Source: Aquilaria yunnanensis
Taxonomy: Eukaryota > Streptophyta > Magnoliopsida > Malvales > Thymelaeaceae
Direction: 5' to 3'
Length of the DNA stretch: 64,000 bases
NCBI GenBank assembly: GCA_039654915.1
Contig: CM077599.1
Location: 25,853,501-25,917,500, forward strand
Shown here: piece by piece, positions 41,880 to 54,543 of the stretch
How positions within the stretch are numbered: the stretch's first letter is position 1
Layout: each line of letters starts with the position of its first letter
Position numbers and translations under genes: made by a program
The notes under the pieces: model-generated
What the model saw: the letters and a program-made list of their open reading frames with translations, nothing else
What the model was told of the DNA's origin: nothing
Database searches by the model: none

Positions 41880-42581
41880 GGCGAGAGAGAGAGAGGTCCC
41901 GAGCGTTCGAGAGAGAGAGCCTCTAGAGGGAGAAAGTGGGAGCCAGAAAAACCAAGTTTTCGGTCTGAGAGGGGGAGAGAAGTAGGAGCTTCTCAGGCGA
42001 GAGAGAGGGAGAGTCTGATAGTTCAGAGGAGGGAGAGGTTCATTCGGGAGAGGAGCAAGAGAGAGAGAGTAGAAGAGAGAGTCTGTAGGAAGAGCTGGTC
42101 GAGAGATCTCAGAGCCGGAGAGCAAGCTGAGAGAGTTTTTGAGCCAAAGAGAGAGAGCGTAGAAGCTGTGTGTGTTCTCCGTGATGGGAGAGAAAAGATA
42201 GATTAAAAAAAGAGGGCAAGAGAAGATAAGGGATAAGGGGAGGGGGAGCCTCTGTCGGCCACCCTCCCCATTTTTTATTATTATTTTTGTTTTTTTCTTC
42301 TTCTTCTTTTTAATTAATTAATTAATTAATAATTTTTAATTTTAATTAATTTAGATTTAATTTATTATTATTATTTTTTTCTTCTTCTTCCCCTTTTTTT
42401 TTTTTAACATACAAACTAAAAAAAGAATGCCCCTAAAATAATATTGCCATTATTACTATTATTATTTTTAATTAAGTAATCAATTAATTAAGTAATTCAA
42501 TAATTTTTTTTTTCTAAGTTTTAATTTTTAATTTTAATTAATTTTTTTTATTTTTAAGCCGGACGAAATTGGGTGTCAACA
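41880..42581 (-). mobile_element. LTR-B-like fragment, reversed
   Basis: It starts (own sense) at 42581 with TGTTGACACCC, AT-rich U3, a GGGGCATT motif shared with LTR-B (20832), then a C/T-rich leader, and is cut at about 41880. It is the 3' LTR remnant of the minus-strand element. An Arg/Glu-rich frame across it is a GA-repeat artefact. Confidence 0.75.
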
Positions 42582-42644
42582 GCTGCCCCCCTTTGCATGC
42601 TTCATGGGACATGATGTATGCAAAGTAATTACCGAATTTCGTCC
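42561..42644 (-). other. Polypurine tract and enclosing hairpin, reversed
   Basis: Outer arms 42561-42573 and 42632-42644, inner TTTGCAT/ATGCAAA arms, and the polypurine tract at 42586-42593 on the minus strand. Same plan as 4599-4683. Confidence 0.8.
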
Positions 42645-42689
42645 GGCTTAGCTAGGCATTGAGAACCTTCTCGCCGCCTAAACCATGAG

Positions 42690-45530
42690 GTTAAGGAAAT
42701 CTCCTTAGAACCTCAACGATAGGAAAAGCTCCTATCGTTGTAAGATGGACTGATTGATTGATTGTTTGAGGTTAAGGAAATCTCCTTAGAACCTCAACGA
42801 TAGGAAAAGCTCCTATCGTTGTAAGATGGACTGATTGATTGATTGTTTGAGGTTAAGGAAAGCTCCTTAGAACCTTAACAATAGGAAATTTCCTATCGTT
42901 GTAAGATGGACAAATTGATTGATTGTTTGAGGTTTAAGGAAAGCTCCTTAGAACCTTAACGATAGGAAATTTCCTATCGTTGTAAGATGGACAAATTGAT
43001 TGATTGTTTAAGGTTTAAGGAAAGCTCCTTAGAACCTTAACAATAGGAAATTTCCTATCGTTGTAAGACGGACAAATTGATTGATTGTTCGAGGTTTAAG
43101 GAAAGCTCCTTAGAACCTTAACGATAGGAAATTTCCTATCGTTGTAAGATGGACAAATTGATTGATTGTTTGGGGTTTAAGGAAAGCTCCTTAGAACCTT
43201 AACGATAGGAAATTTCCTATCGTTGTAGGATGGACAAATTGATTGATTGTTTGGGGTTTAAGGAAAGCTCCTTAGAACCTTAACGATAGGAAATTTCCTA
43301 TCGTTGTAGGATGGACAAATTGATTGATTGTTTGGGGTTTAAGGAAAGCTCCTTAGAACCTTAACGATAGGAAATTTCCTATCGTTGTAGGATGGACAAA
43401 TTGATTGATTGTTTGGGGTTTAAGGAAAGCTCCTTAGAACCTTAACGATAGGAAATTTCCTATCGTTGTAGGATGGACAAATTGATTGATTGTTTGAGGT
43501 TTAAGGAAAGCTCCTTAGAACCTTAACGATAGGAAATTTCCTATCGTTGTAAGATGGACAAATTGATTGATTGTTTGGGGTTTAAGGAAAGCTCCTTAGA
43601 ACCTCTAACGATAGGAAAGGTTCTATCGTTGTAAGATGGACTGAATGATTGATTGTTTGTTTGAGGTTTAAGGAAAGGTCCTTAGAACCTCTAACGATAG
43701 GAAAGGTTCTATCATTGTAAGATGGACTGAATGATTGATTGTTTGTTTGAGGTTAAGGAAAGGTCCTTAGAACCTCTAACGATAGGAAAGGTTCTATCGT
43801 TGTAAGATGGACTGAATGATTGATTGTTTGTTTGAGGTTAAGGAAAGGTCCTTAGAACCTCTAACGATAGGAAAGGTTCTATCGTTGTAAGATGGACTGA
43901 ATGATTGATTGTTTGTTTGAGGTTTAAGGAAAGGTCCTTAGAACCTCTAACGATAGGAAAGGTTCTATCGTTGTAAGATGGACTGAATGATTGATTGTTT
44001 GTTTGAGGTTTAAGGAAAGGTTCTTAGAACCTCTAACGATAGGAAAGGTTCTATCGTTGTAAGATGGACTGAATGATTGATTGTTTGTTTGAGGTTAAGG
44101 AAAGGTCCTTAGAACCTCTAACGATAGGAAAGGTTCTATCGTTGTAAGATGGACTGAATGATTGATTGTTTGTTTGAGGTTTAAGGAAAGGTCCTTAGAA
44201 CCTCTAACGATAGGAAAGGTTCTATCGTTGTAAGATGGACTGAATGATTGATTGTTTGTTTGAGGTTTAAGGAAAGGTCCTTAGAACCTCTAACGATAGG
44301 AAAGGTTCTATCGTTGTAAGATGGACTGAATGATTGATTGTTTGTTTGAGGTTTAAGGAAAGGTTCTTAGAACCTCTAACGATAGGAAAGGTTCTATCGT
44401 TCTAAGATGGACTGAATGATTGATTGTTTGTTTGAGGTTAAGGAAAGGTCCTTAGAACCTCTAACGATAGGAAAGGTTCTATCGTTGTAAGATGGACTGA
44501 ATGATTGATTGTTTGTTTGAGGTTAAGGAAAGGTCCTTAGAACCTCTAACGATAGGAAAGGTTCTATCGTTGTAAGATGGACTGAATGATTGATTGTTTG
44601 TTTGAGGTTTAAGGAAAGGTCCTTAGAACGTCTAACGATAGGAAAGGTTCTATCGTTGTAAGATGGACTGAATGATTGATTGTTTGTTTGAGGTTTAAGG
44701 AAAGGTCCTTAGAACCTCTAACGATAGGAAAGGTTCTATCGTTGTAAGATGGACTGAATGATTGATTGTTTGTTTGAGGTTAAGGAAAGGTCCTTAGAAC
44801 CTCTAACGATAGGAAAGGTTCTATCGTTGTAAGATGGACTGAATGATTGATTGTTTGTTTGAGGTTTAAGGAAAGGTCCTTAGAACCTCTAACGATAGGA
44901 AAGGTTCTATCGTTGTAAGATGGACTGAATGATTGATTGTTTGTTTGAGGTTTAAGGAAAGGTCCTTAGAACCTCTAACGATAGGAAAGGTTCTATCGTT
45001 GTAAGATGGACTGAATGATTGATTGTTTGTTTGAGGTTTAAGGAAAGGTTCTTAGAACCTCTAACGATAGGAAAGGTTCTATCGTTCTAAGATGGACTGA
45101 ATGATTGATTGTTTGTTTGAGGTTAAGGAAAGGTCCTTAGAACCTCTAACGATAGGAAAGGTTCTATCGTTGTAAGATGGACTGAATGATTGATTGTTTG
45201 TTTGAGGTTAAGGAAAGGTCCTTAGAACCTCTAACGATAGGAAAGGTTCTATCGTTGTAAGATGGACTGAATGATTGATTGTTTGTTTGAGGTTTAAGGA
45301 AAGGTCCTTAGAACGTCTAACGATAGGAAAGGTTCTATCGTTGTAAGATGGACTGAATGATTGATTGTTTGTTTGAGGTTTAAGGAAAGGTCCTTAGAAC
45401 CTCTAACGATAGGAAAGGTTCTATCGTTGTAAGATGGACTGAATGATTGATTGTTTGTTTGAGGTTAAGGAAAGGTCCTTAGAACCTCTAACGATAGGAA
45501 AGGTTCTATCGTTGTAAGATGGACTGAAAA
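42690..45530 (-). repeat. Hairpin-forming satellite, 79-86-bp units with a 685-bp higher-order repeat
   Basis: About 34 units. Each carries one stem GAGGTT/AACCTC plus TAAGG/CCTTA and a second AACGATAG/CTATCGTT. Middle units hold a perfect 24-base palindrome (AACGATAGGAAA and its complement). Two rare variants, TCGTTCTAAG (44396 and 45081) and GAACGTCTAACG (44626 and 45311), each recur exactly 685 bp apart. This shows duplication of eight units as a block. It lies between pol and the polypurine tract of the minus-strand element, where the Cys4/LOG cassette lies in the other copy. Confidence 0.9.
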
Positions 45531-45549
45531 TTAATTATCCTCTTTATCT

Positions 45550-48500
45550 TCAGCGGAGTCGCTCCAGTAACTTACTAGCTTTGACCCATTCTGCTTCTCT
45601 TAATTGAGTATCCATTAGTACCCTTAATGAAGGTATTTCAACTTCGATGGGCAATACAGCCTCCATACCGTATACCAGAGAAAAAGGTGTTGCTCCAGTA
45701 GAAGTACGGGTAGAAGTTCTATAAGCATGTAGTGCAAAAGGTAACATCTCATGCCAGTCCTTGTAAGTGACGATCATCTTTTCAACAATTCTCTTGATAT
45801 TTTTATTGGCCGCTTCTACTGCACCATTCATCATTGGTCGATAAGGTGCCGAATTGAGATGTTTGATTTTGAACTGCCGGCACAAAGTCTGCATCATTGC
45901 ATTGTTCAGGTTCGTGGCATTGTCTGAGATGATACATTCCGGCGGCCCATAACGACAAATGATTTCTTTCTTAATGAACCGGCATACCACCTTTTGAGTC
46001 ACACTTGCATATGACATAGCTTCTACCCATTTAGTGAAGTAGTCAATTGCCACTAGGATGAATTTGTGACCATTGGAAGCTTTAGGGGTAATGGCTCCAA
46101 TGACGTCAATTCCCCACATGGCAAAAGGCCAAGGTATTGCTGTTACATTAAGAGGGGTGGGTGGAGCTTGGATCTTGTTGGCATATATTTGACATTTGTG
46201 ACATTTTCTCACGTGATTAATACAATCACTTTCCAATGTGAGCCAATAGTAGCCAGCCCTCATTATTTGTCTTGCCATGGTATGACCACTAGTGTGTGCT
46301 CCACATATTCCAGAATGAACTTCTTCCATGATCTTTCGTGCTTCATGAGTATCTACACAGCGAAGTAGCATCGAGTCTGCGGTTTTCTTGTAGAGTATGT
46401 CTAGGTTTAAAAGAAAACCCATTGACAATCTTCGTAGAAATTTCTTGTCATTTTCTGATGCTTCTAGTGGATATGTTCGTTCTTGGAGGTATTTCTTGAT
46501 ATCATGATACCAAGGCTTTCCATCCAATTCTTCTTCGATGCTCATGCAATAAGCTGGAGAATCTATTATTTTCATCTCGAACACAAGAGTATGCTCAGGG
46601 TCGCTTATCTTGTACATAGCAGCCAAAGTAGCTAAAGCGTCTGGGATTTGATTATCTTCCCTTGGAAGATGATGGAAACTTATACTGTTAAATCTTCGAG
46701 TCATGTCTAGTATAAGCTTTTGGTAAGGGATCAATTTTGAATCTCTTGTCTCCCATTCTCCATTGATTTGATATATGACTAATGCGGAATCCCCATAGAC
46801 TCGGAGATCTCGCACTTTCAAATCCAATGCCATTTGGAGTCCCATAGCACATGCTTCATACTCTACTATATTGTTGGTACAAGGAAATGTAATTTTTGCT
46901 GTGAGGGGAAACTGCTCTCCGCTTGGAGAGATGAGTATAGCTCCGATCCCTTGTCCCAAAGCATTAGATGCTCCATCGAATGCCATTTTCCATGTTTCAT
47001 TTTCTTCATCGACTTCCTGTTCTATCGTCATTATATCTCCATCAGGAAAGTCCATTCTCATGGGCTCATAATCCTCCAATGCTCTATCAGCCAGATATTC
47101 AGCGATCACACTTCCTTTTACGGCCTTTTGGGTGACATACTGTATGTCGTATTCAGATAACAGCATTTGCCATTTTGCAATCCTGCCTGATAAAGCGGGT
47201 TTCTCGAAAATGTACTTAATGGGGTCAGTCTTGGAGATCAGTAATGTTGTGTTGTTGAGCATGTAGTGTCGTAGTCGATGTGCTACCCATGCAAGGGCAC
47301 AACAGGACTTTTCTACTATTGAGTATTTAGCTTCATATGTGGTAAGCTTTTTGCTCAAATAGTAAATTGCATGCTCCTTCTTGCTTGTCTCATCACGTTG
47401 ACCCAATACGGATCCTAATGAAGAATCCTGTATGGATAAATATAGAATCAACGGTTCTCCGGATCGAGGTGGTATCAAGACTGGTGGATTTGATAGATAT
47501 CGTTTGATTTTCTCGAACGCTTCTTGGCATTCGTTATTCCACTCAATCGGATTGTTCTTCTTTAGTGATTTGAAAAGCGGTTCACACTTGGACGTCAATT
47601 GTGATATGAACCTTGCTATGAAGTTGATTCTACCCAGAAAACTTCTTACTTGTTTTGGAGTCTTCAGGGGTTGCATTTCTTGTATCGCTTTGACTTTACT
47701 CGGGTCAACTCGAATCCCGTCCTTGCTGACTATGAAACCCAATAACTTTCCTGAAGAGGCTCCAAAAGTACATTTGGCAGGATTCAACTTCAATTGATAT
47801 TTGCGAAGTCTATCGAATAGTTTTCTTAGCACTTTTAGATGCCCCCCAGCAGTGAAAGTTTTGGCGATCATGTCGTCCACATATACTTCAATTTCTTTAT
47901 GCATCATGTCATGGAACAACGTGACCATGGCTCTTTGATATGTAGCACCAGCATTCTTTAACCCGAAAGGCATCACCTTATAGTAGAAGGTACCCCAAAG
48001 GGTAATAAAAGCAGTTTTTATCATGTCATCTGGATCAAGTTTGATTTGATTGTATCCAGAAAAACCATCCATGAAGGAAAAGTAGGAGTTTCCTGCGGTA
48101 TTATCCACCAGTGTATCAATATGAGGAAGTGGGAAGTTATCTTTAGGACTGGCTTCGTTCAAAGGCCGGTAGTCCTGACAAACTCTTAGTTTCCCACTTT
48201 CTTTCTTTTCGACTGGGACAATGTTAACCACCCATTCTGTATATTCAGCGACCCCAAGAAATCCTGCATCCCACAGCTTTCGAATCTCGTCTTTTACTCT
48301 TAAGATTAACTCCGGCTTTAATCTTCGTAACTTCTGTCTGACAGGCTTCGCCCCAGGCTTCAAGGGTATTTTGTGTAGTACTATGTCTGAGCTTAAGCCA
48401 GGCATATCTTGGTATGACCAAGCGAATACATCCACATATTCTTTCAATAAATGGACTAATTCTTCTTTTTCTTCAGGAGGGAATAAAGTGCCAATCTTGA

Positions 48501-48663
48501 CTTCTTTTACATCCTGACTATCTCCCAGGTTGAATACCTCAGTTGGTTCTTGACTTGTTGCTCTTTCTTTTTCATCTCGCTCAATCATTTTTAATAGCTC
48601 AGGAGATACTTGAAGATCTTCGTCATCCGAGTCGGTAGTGTTTACAGGATTATCAAAGTTCAT
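45550..48663 (-). pseudogene. Tat/Ogre Pol, C-terminally truncated
   Basis: Nearly the same protein as 10447-13845, with all reverse transcriptase, double RNase H and integrase catalytic motifs, but it departs from it after EAEWVKA and ends with about eight unrelated residues. About 90 C-terminal residues, including the GPY-like part of integrase, are lost. The break joins a short CAGCGGAGTCGC (like a reversed primer site) and TCCAGTAACTTACTA, which also occurs reversed near 25898-25912. No internal frameshift. Confidence 0.88.
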
Positions 48664-48909
48664 TCTTTCATTGTCATCAAAGAGAGTTTTGGGTCTGCAT
48701 TATCCAGAGAGAAAAGAAAGAGAAGAGAGAAAGAAAAAAAAAAAAAAAAAAAAAATGGCACGAATGAGATGGATGCAAACTGGTACTTTATTTACAATGT
48801 GCATAAATCACAACTTTATTGGAATAAAAAGCAATAACTAAAAGGTTCACTTAAACAAAGACTACACCCTATTGATTGAACCTTTCTTTAGGAGGTTTTT
48901 ACTATTAGA
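48664..48909 (-). other. Gag-Pro/Pol spacer, reversed
   Basis: Equivalent of 10205-10446 with the pyrimidine tract and GCAG acceptor-like site. The homopolymer is longer (about 23 versus 17). Confidence 0.6.
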
Positions 48910-50516
48910 TTACTTTGGAAAGCTTTCGATTATAACAGGCAGTTCTATCGCCTCCCAGTTGTTCAGCACATCCCGTGGGCCACAAGGTTGAACGAGCTCC
49001 TCCTCTTCAGGTGAATCGCTGATGATTGCCTGAATAGAAAGACTTTCAAAAGACTTGTTGATGTTGATAGTCAGCTTGCCTTCATTGTCATTTTGCGGAA
49101 TGAGACCACCACTCACGAACGTTTCGGTGATTTCAGGGATATCCAGATTTCTTTCCTGGAGAGGATGCCCTGTTAATCGTGCAATCCTCTTTTCTCTCTT
49201 TTCAGCTATTGCCTTCATTTTATCATGTCTTGTCGGTGTGAAGCCTAGGCCGTATTTCCCTTCATTTGCGGATATTTTCAATGGCTCTGGGATTCCTTGT
49301 AAATCTTGTCCCAAACCTAACCCCGGTGAGTATCCTCCTTTTATCATGAGTTTGGCGACCATGCGACTTGTTTTAGAGATGTTAGGAACGGGTTCTTCTC
49401 CATATTCACTGACATAAGCAGCATTGACAATCTCAAAAGACCTGAAGGAGCAATCAGGTATATTTTCATTGACCTCAACATATTGAGCATCCGCAGGTCT
49501 AGATAGCAGAATGTCTTCTTCAGCAAAGACTGTGATTATCTTTCCTTCAATGATGAATTTCATTTTTTGATGTAATGAGGAAGGAATTGCTCCAGCCATA
49601 TGGATCCATGGTCTTCCCAGCAGACAAGTATAAGATGGAGAAATGTCCATGACTTGGAATGTGATATGGAAAAGACAGGGACCAATCCCAATTGGTAGCT
49701 CTATTTCTCCAACCACATCTCTCTTTGTTCCGTCAAATGCTCGAACAACAATATGACTGTTGTTGAGGTGTGATGGGTCTAAACCGATCTTATGTAAAGT
49801 TTCTAATGGCATTACATTTAGAGCTGATCCATTGTCGATCAGAACTCTAGCCATAATCCGATCTTTGTATTTAATCGAAATATGTAGAGCCTTAGAGTGA
49901 CCCCTTCCTTCTGCTGGTATCTCATCGTCAGTGAATGTGATGAGATTTTGTGCCGTGATGTTGTTGACAAGGTGGTCAAAGTTGTTCACGGAGATATCTT
50001 GTTCAACATAAGCCTTATTCAGGACTTTGATAAGAGCTTCTCGATGGGCATCAGAACTTAAGAGTAATGAAAGTATGGAGATCTTTGCTGGCAGACGGTT
50101 CAACTGCTCCACGATACTGTATTCACTTTGCTTTATGAGTTTGAGAAACTCAGTAGCTTGTTCATCTGTTACTGCTCGAGGCATCTCTTGCTCTTTAGAT
50201 ATGTTAATAGGTTCATTTGCTGGATCCGTAACATTCTTCTCTTGTTGGAGCTTGTTCATTTGCTCGGGAGAATAACACCGACCGCTTCTAGTCATGCCCC
50301 CAACTTCTAACGGAGTTGATGTGATGTTAGAAGTATAGCCATAGTTCCATGGAACAGTTTTGTCTGATTTGTACGGGAATGGCTTTGGAACTTGAATTCT
50401 TAAAGGCTTGAGAGCAGATTTTGAGATTGGAATGACTAGTGGTCTTGGCATGATATTGACTTCTTGTTCTTTAATTATCACATTCACGTCATCCTCTTTA
50501 TCTGACATAAAAACGT
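48910..50516 (-). pseudogene. Tat/Ogre Gag-protease, N-terminal half deleted
   Basis: It matches residues from about 325 (FMSDKEDD) to the end of the 7631-10204 protein, including protease (IDNGSALNVMP) and G-patch-like segment, with few substitutions. The N-terminal Gag half, primer site and leader are gone, and the LTR end joins directly to gag. Both partners have CGTT at the join. It is not a functional Gag. Confidence 0.85.
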
Positions 50517-53425
50517 CGGGTTTTCGGGAGTCGCCACCAATCTGTTTCACCTAGGTCGATTGGTCACCTTAAAATTGGTCTGCGAGAGTTCGGGGATCGG
50601 GAGTACGGTTACGCTAAAACAACTTTGTTATAGCGCCCAAAATTGGCACCTTAGTTGATTTTAATTTTGTTTTACTTTGCTTTTAAAAATTTTCAGTTAA
50701 TTTAGATATTTTAACTGAATTAGTCGAAATGTGGATTTTTGGTAATTAATTCGGATAAAATTTTATACTTCCGAACCATGGACTCTGCCGAGTCATTTGG
50801 ACACGGAAGATTTTGATTCCGAACCATGGACTCTGCCGAGTCATTTGGACACGGAATTTGGTGAAATTTTAAACAATTTTATCCATATTGTAAAAATATG
50901 GATTTTTATCTTTTTATTTAATTTATTTATTTTAAAAAAGTTTGATATTTTCCAAACCATAGATCCTACCGGATCATCCGGATATGGAAATTAAATTAAA
51001 TTTATCGTAATTATTTAATTTTTATTATTAAATTAATTATTAGTTTAATTAATAAATTTATAAGTCTTTTTATTTATGAAATTTTATATTTGTTAATGGT
51101 CTTTAATATTAACTAAATATATTTTTTATTTTTTTTATATTTTATTATTCTTTTCTTTCTTTCTTTTTTTATATTTTTATTCTTTCTTATTTTCTTTTAC
51201 TTTTCTTTTCTTTCTTTTCTTTTTTTTTATTCTTTTAGTTTTGTTTTGAAAGATTCTTTGTTTAATGAAAGATATTTATTATTTAAATAATTACTCAATT
51301 TATAAAAGAATCAAAAAATAATTTTTAAATATTTAATATCAAAAATCTGTAAAGAAATTAAAGAGTTGACATTTATTTTATGTTTATTCTATTTATTTGA
51401 TAAAATAATAATCAAAAAGTAATTATTTAATCAAGATTTTATTTAAAAAAAATCTAATGATTTATATGTGTATTAAAAATAAAATAAAAAGTCTTGATAT
51501 TTATATAATTTATTCTGAATAAAAGATTAACCAAAAGTAATTATTTAATTAAGATTTTTATTTATTTAATAAAGAAAACCAAAAATTTATATGTATATTT
51601 TAAACATAAAAGAAAAGTTTTGATTTTTCATATGCATCTTTTATTAAAGAAAGATTTTGTTTTAATTTTTATTATTTTTATTAAAAAAAATTTTATTCTC
51701 CAAACCATTGGATCCTGGCGGATCATTTGGACATGGAGTTTAATTTTTATTAAATTTTAAATTTTAATTATTTAATTAATTATCAATCTTAATCATAATT
51801 TTATTGGATTTTTATTATTATTTTTATTAAATTTTAATTATTGCTACTTTTAAAGATATATTTAAAAAGAAATGATTTTTATTTTTTTTATTTTTGTTTT
51901 GTGATTATTTACTTATGTTTATTTAATTTTAATAAAAGGAATAAAAAGTTAATTAATTATTTTTTTATTGTTTTTTAAAGAAATAATAAAAGATAATTAG
52001 CTTTTTTTAAAAAAAATATTATGTTAGTCTTAAAGAATAAAATTAATTATTCACATAAAAGGATTTTATTTTAATTAGTTATCATTTACTTATTTATATT
52101 ATTTTTTTTTCATGATTAATTTCTTTTTTTTTTAAATAAAATAAAATTTTTGCATAAAGTAAGTAAAGGAAAATGAATAAAGTGGAGGTTTTCTTTTTGT
52201 TTTGGTTTAGACATCCATTTAAAAAAAAAAGTAAAAGATGCATAAATTAAATAATAAACAAATAAAGAGAAAACACATAAAGAAATATTAAAAAACAATG
52301 ATAAAAATGGGGCTTTTTGGCCATCCATTAAAAGAATAAAAAAAATAGGAGGTATAACCTTCCATGAATTGTAATAATTAGCAAAAGTTAGTAACAATAA
52401 AAATAAAAGTTAGTAAGTTAGTAAGTTAGTAAGTTAATAACAATAAAAAAAGTTAGCAAAGTTAGTTAAATTAATTGTTAACAACAATAACAACAATAAT
52501 AATAAAAGTTAGTGAAGTAAGTTAATAATAATAACAACAATAATAAAAGGTTAGTAATAATAACAACAACAAATAAACAAGTAAATATAAAAGAGCTAGT
52601 AATTAATTCTGCAAGAACAAAATAAAAGGTTAATGACCAAAGTGAAAGAAAATTGAAAAGATGAAGGATTAAATGAGAGTTGTACCCTTAAAAACTGAAT
52701 TTGAAATTCTGGAAACGTGAAGAACAGAACGCACGCGCGCGGGGGGAGAGAAAAAAAAAAGGGTCAGAGAAGGTTTAGGTTTTTTGGAGAGGAAGAGAAG
52801 AGGGTCAGGGACCTAGGCTATAATTTTTTCTTTTTCCAAAACGGAGCTCTAAGCTTCATTTCTATTTTTTTCTGTGTTCAGAACTGAATTTGGGGGGGTA
52901 TTTATAGAAGGAGCTTAGCTGAACTGTGGACGGATAAATTAATAAAAAATTTCAAACTTATCTCTTAAATTGGTAAAATGACAATTTTAGTCCTTTACGT
53001 CTCTCAGCCTCTGGATAAGTTCCTGAAGCTTCTGATTTTGACAATTTTGTCGTTTTCTGTCAATTTGAGCCAAAAACGTCGGCAGACTCAAAATTTTATG
53101 TGAAAAACTGCCAAATGCTCCTGGAACTTTCAGAATTTGTCAATTTTGCCTGAAACTTCTTAATTTTGTCATTTTTACCTCAAACTTTTAATTTTTTTGT
53201 CATTTTTTCCTGAAATTTTATTTTTATTTCAAACACATACATATTCACACATATATTATTTTAAATCAAATCTTCTCAAAATAAAAATATATTTTAAACT
53301 AATTAACATAATTAAAATTTTTTAGCAATAATAATAATAATAATGATAATTTTTTTAATTAGTTTTTTTTTTTTTTTTAAAAAAAAAATTTTTAAAAAAA
53401 ACCCGGACGAAATTGGGTGTCAACA
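50512..53425 (-). mobile_element. LTR-A, reversed copy
   Basis: Near-identical to 4663-7555, from TGTTGACACCC (53425) to CCCGACG (50512), missing its last dozen bases. It has the TATA box (52899-52906) and hairpins at about 50769-50812, 50818-50858, 50947-50990 and 51700-51740. It is flanked on the right by a polypurine tract and repeats, on the left by gag, again placing one LTR between two partial elements. Confidence 0.9.
52899..52906 (-). promoter_or_regulatory. Putative LTR-A TATA box, reversed
   Basis: TATAAATA on the minus strand, same context as 5157-5164 and 57351-57358. Confidence 0.6.
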
Positions 53426-53488
53426 GCTGCCCCCCTTTGCATGCTTCATGGGACATGATGTATGCAAAGTAATTACCAAATTTCGTCC
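53405..53488 (-). other. Polypurine tract and enclosing hairpin, reversed
   Basis: Arms 53405-53417 (GGACGAAATTGGG) and 53476-53488 (CCAAATTTCGTCC), inner stems as elsewhere, polypurine tract at 53430-53438. Confidence 0.8.
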
Positions 53489-53519
53489 GTCTTAGCTAGC
53501 CATTGAGAACCTTCTCGCC

Positions 53520-54145
53520 GCCTAAACTATGTGGTTAAGGAAAATTTTTTTAGAGCCTCTGCGATAAGAACTCTCCTATCGTTGAAGGGAAAATTTGATA
53601 ACTTTGAGGTTAAGGGTCCTACCTTAGAACCTCGACAATAGGAACTCTCCTATCGTTTGAAGTAAAATTGATGATTTTGAGGTTAAGGGTCCTACCTTAG
53701 AACCTCGACGATAGGAACTCTCCTATCGTTTGAAGGAAAATTGTTTGAATGAGGTTAAGGGTCCTACCTTAGAACCTCGACGATAGGAACTCTCCTATCG
53801 TTTGAAGTAAAATTGATTGTTTTGAGGTTAAGGGTCCTACCTTAGAACCTCGACGATAGGAACTCTCCTATCGTTTGAAGGAAAATTGATGATTTTGAGG
53901 TTAAGGGTCCTACCTTAGAACCTTGACGATAGGAACTCTCCTATCGTTTGAAGGAAAATTGATTGTTTTGAGGTTAAGGGTCCTACCTTAGAACCTTGAC
54001 GATAGGAACTCTCCTATCGTTTGAAGGAAAATTGTTTGAATGAGGTTAAGGGTCCTACCTTAGAACCTCGACGATAGGAACTTTCCTATCGTTTGAAGGA
54101 AAATTGATGATTTTGAGGTTAAGGGTCCTACCTTAGAACCTTGAC
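53520..54145 (-). repeat. 77-bp tandem repeats, reversed
   Basis: Eight to nine units of the family at 19340-20600 with the same two hairpins. The array ends abruptly inside a unit at about 54145. Confidence 0.9.
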
Positions 54146-54149
54146 GATA

Positions 54150-54543
54150 GGATTTGATAAAGTACGAGGCGGACATTAAGGAAATTGAAGCCAAAATTTA
54201 AGAACAAATCAAGGAAAGAAGATTTTTGAAAAGAGTTAGGCTTTTGAGACAATGGACAATAGCTGGAAAGCGAGACAATGAACAACAGCTGGAAAGCAAG
54301 ACAAGGAACAACAGCTGGAAAGCAAGACAATGAACAACAGCTGGAAAGTGAAACAATGGACAACAGTTGGAAAGCATAAAGAGATTCAACGATAGAAGGC
54401 AATTACAAAGAGGATCCAGTAAAGCAAAGATATAAAAAATAAATCCATCAGTTACACATGCTCTGCATTCATGCATTTCACATCATGCATGCATGGCATA
54501 CAGAACAAGGATCAAATGGGAAGCGTATCCACCGCACAGTCAC
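54150..54543 (+). mobile_element. Displaced 3'-region fragment with a 26-bp repeat
   Basis: Homologous to 14388-14690 in the plus orientation, though neighbours on the left are reversed. The AACAACAGCTGGAAAGC unit of about 26 bp is present five times. The match ends at CACCGCACAGTCAC, exactly where the Cys4 promoter block would begin. Confidence 0.8.

Noticed and set aside
41778..42206. Arg/Glu-rich 142-residue frame
   Set aside because: It crosses a chromovirus LTR end, the short split frame and GA-rich LTR leader, so it is a chance fusion.
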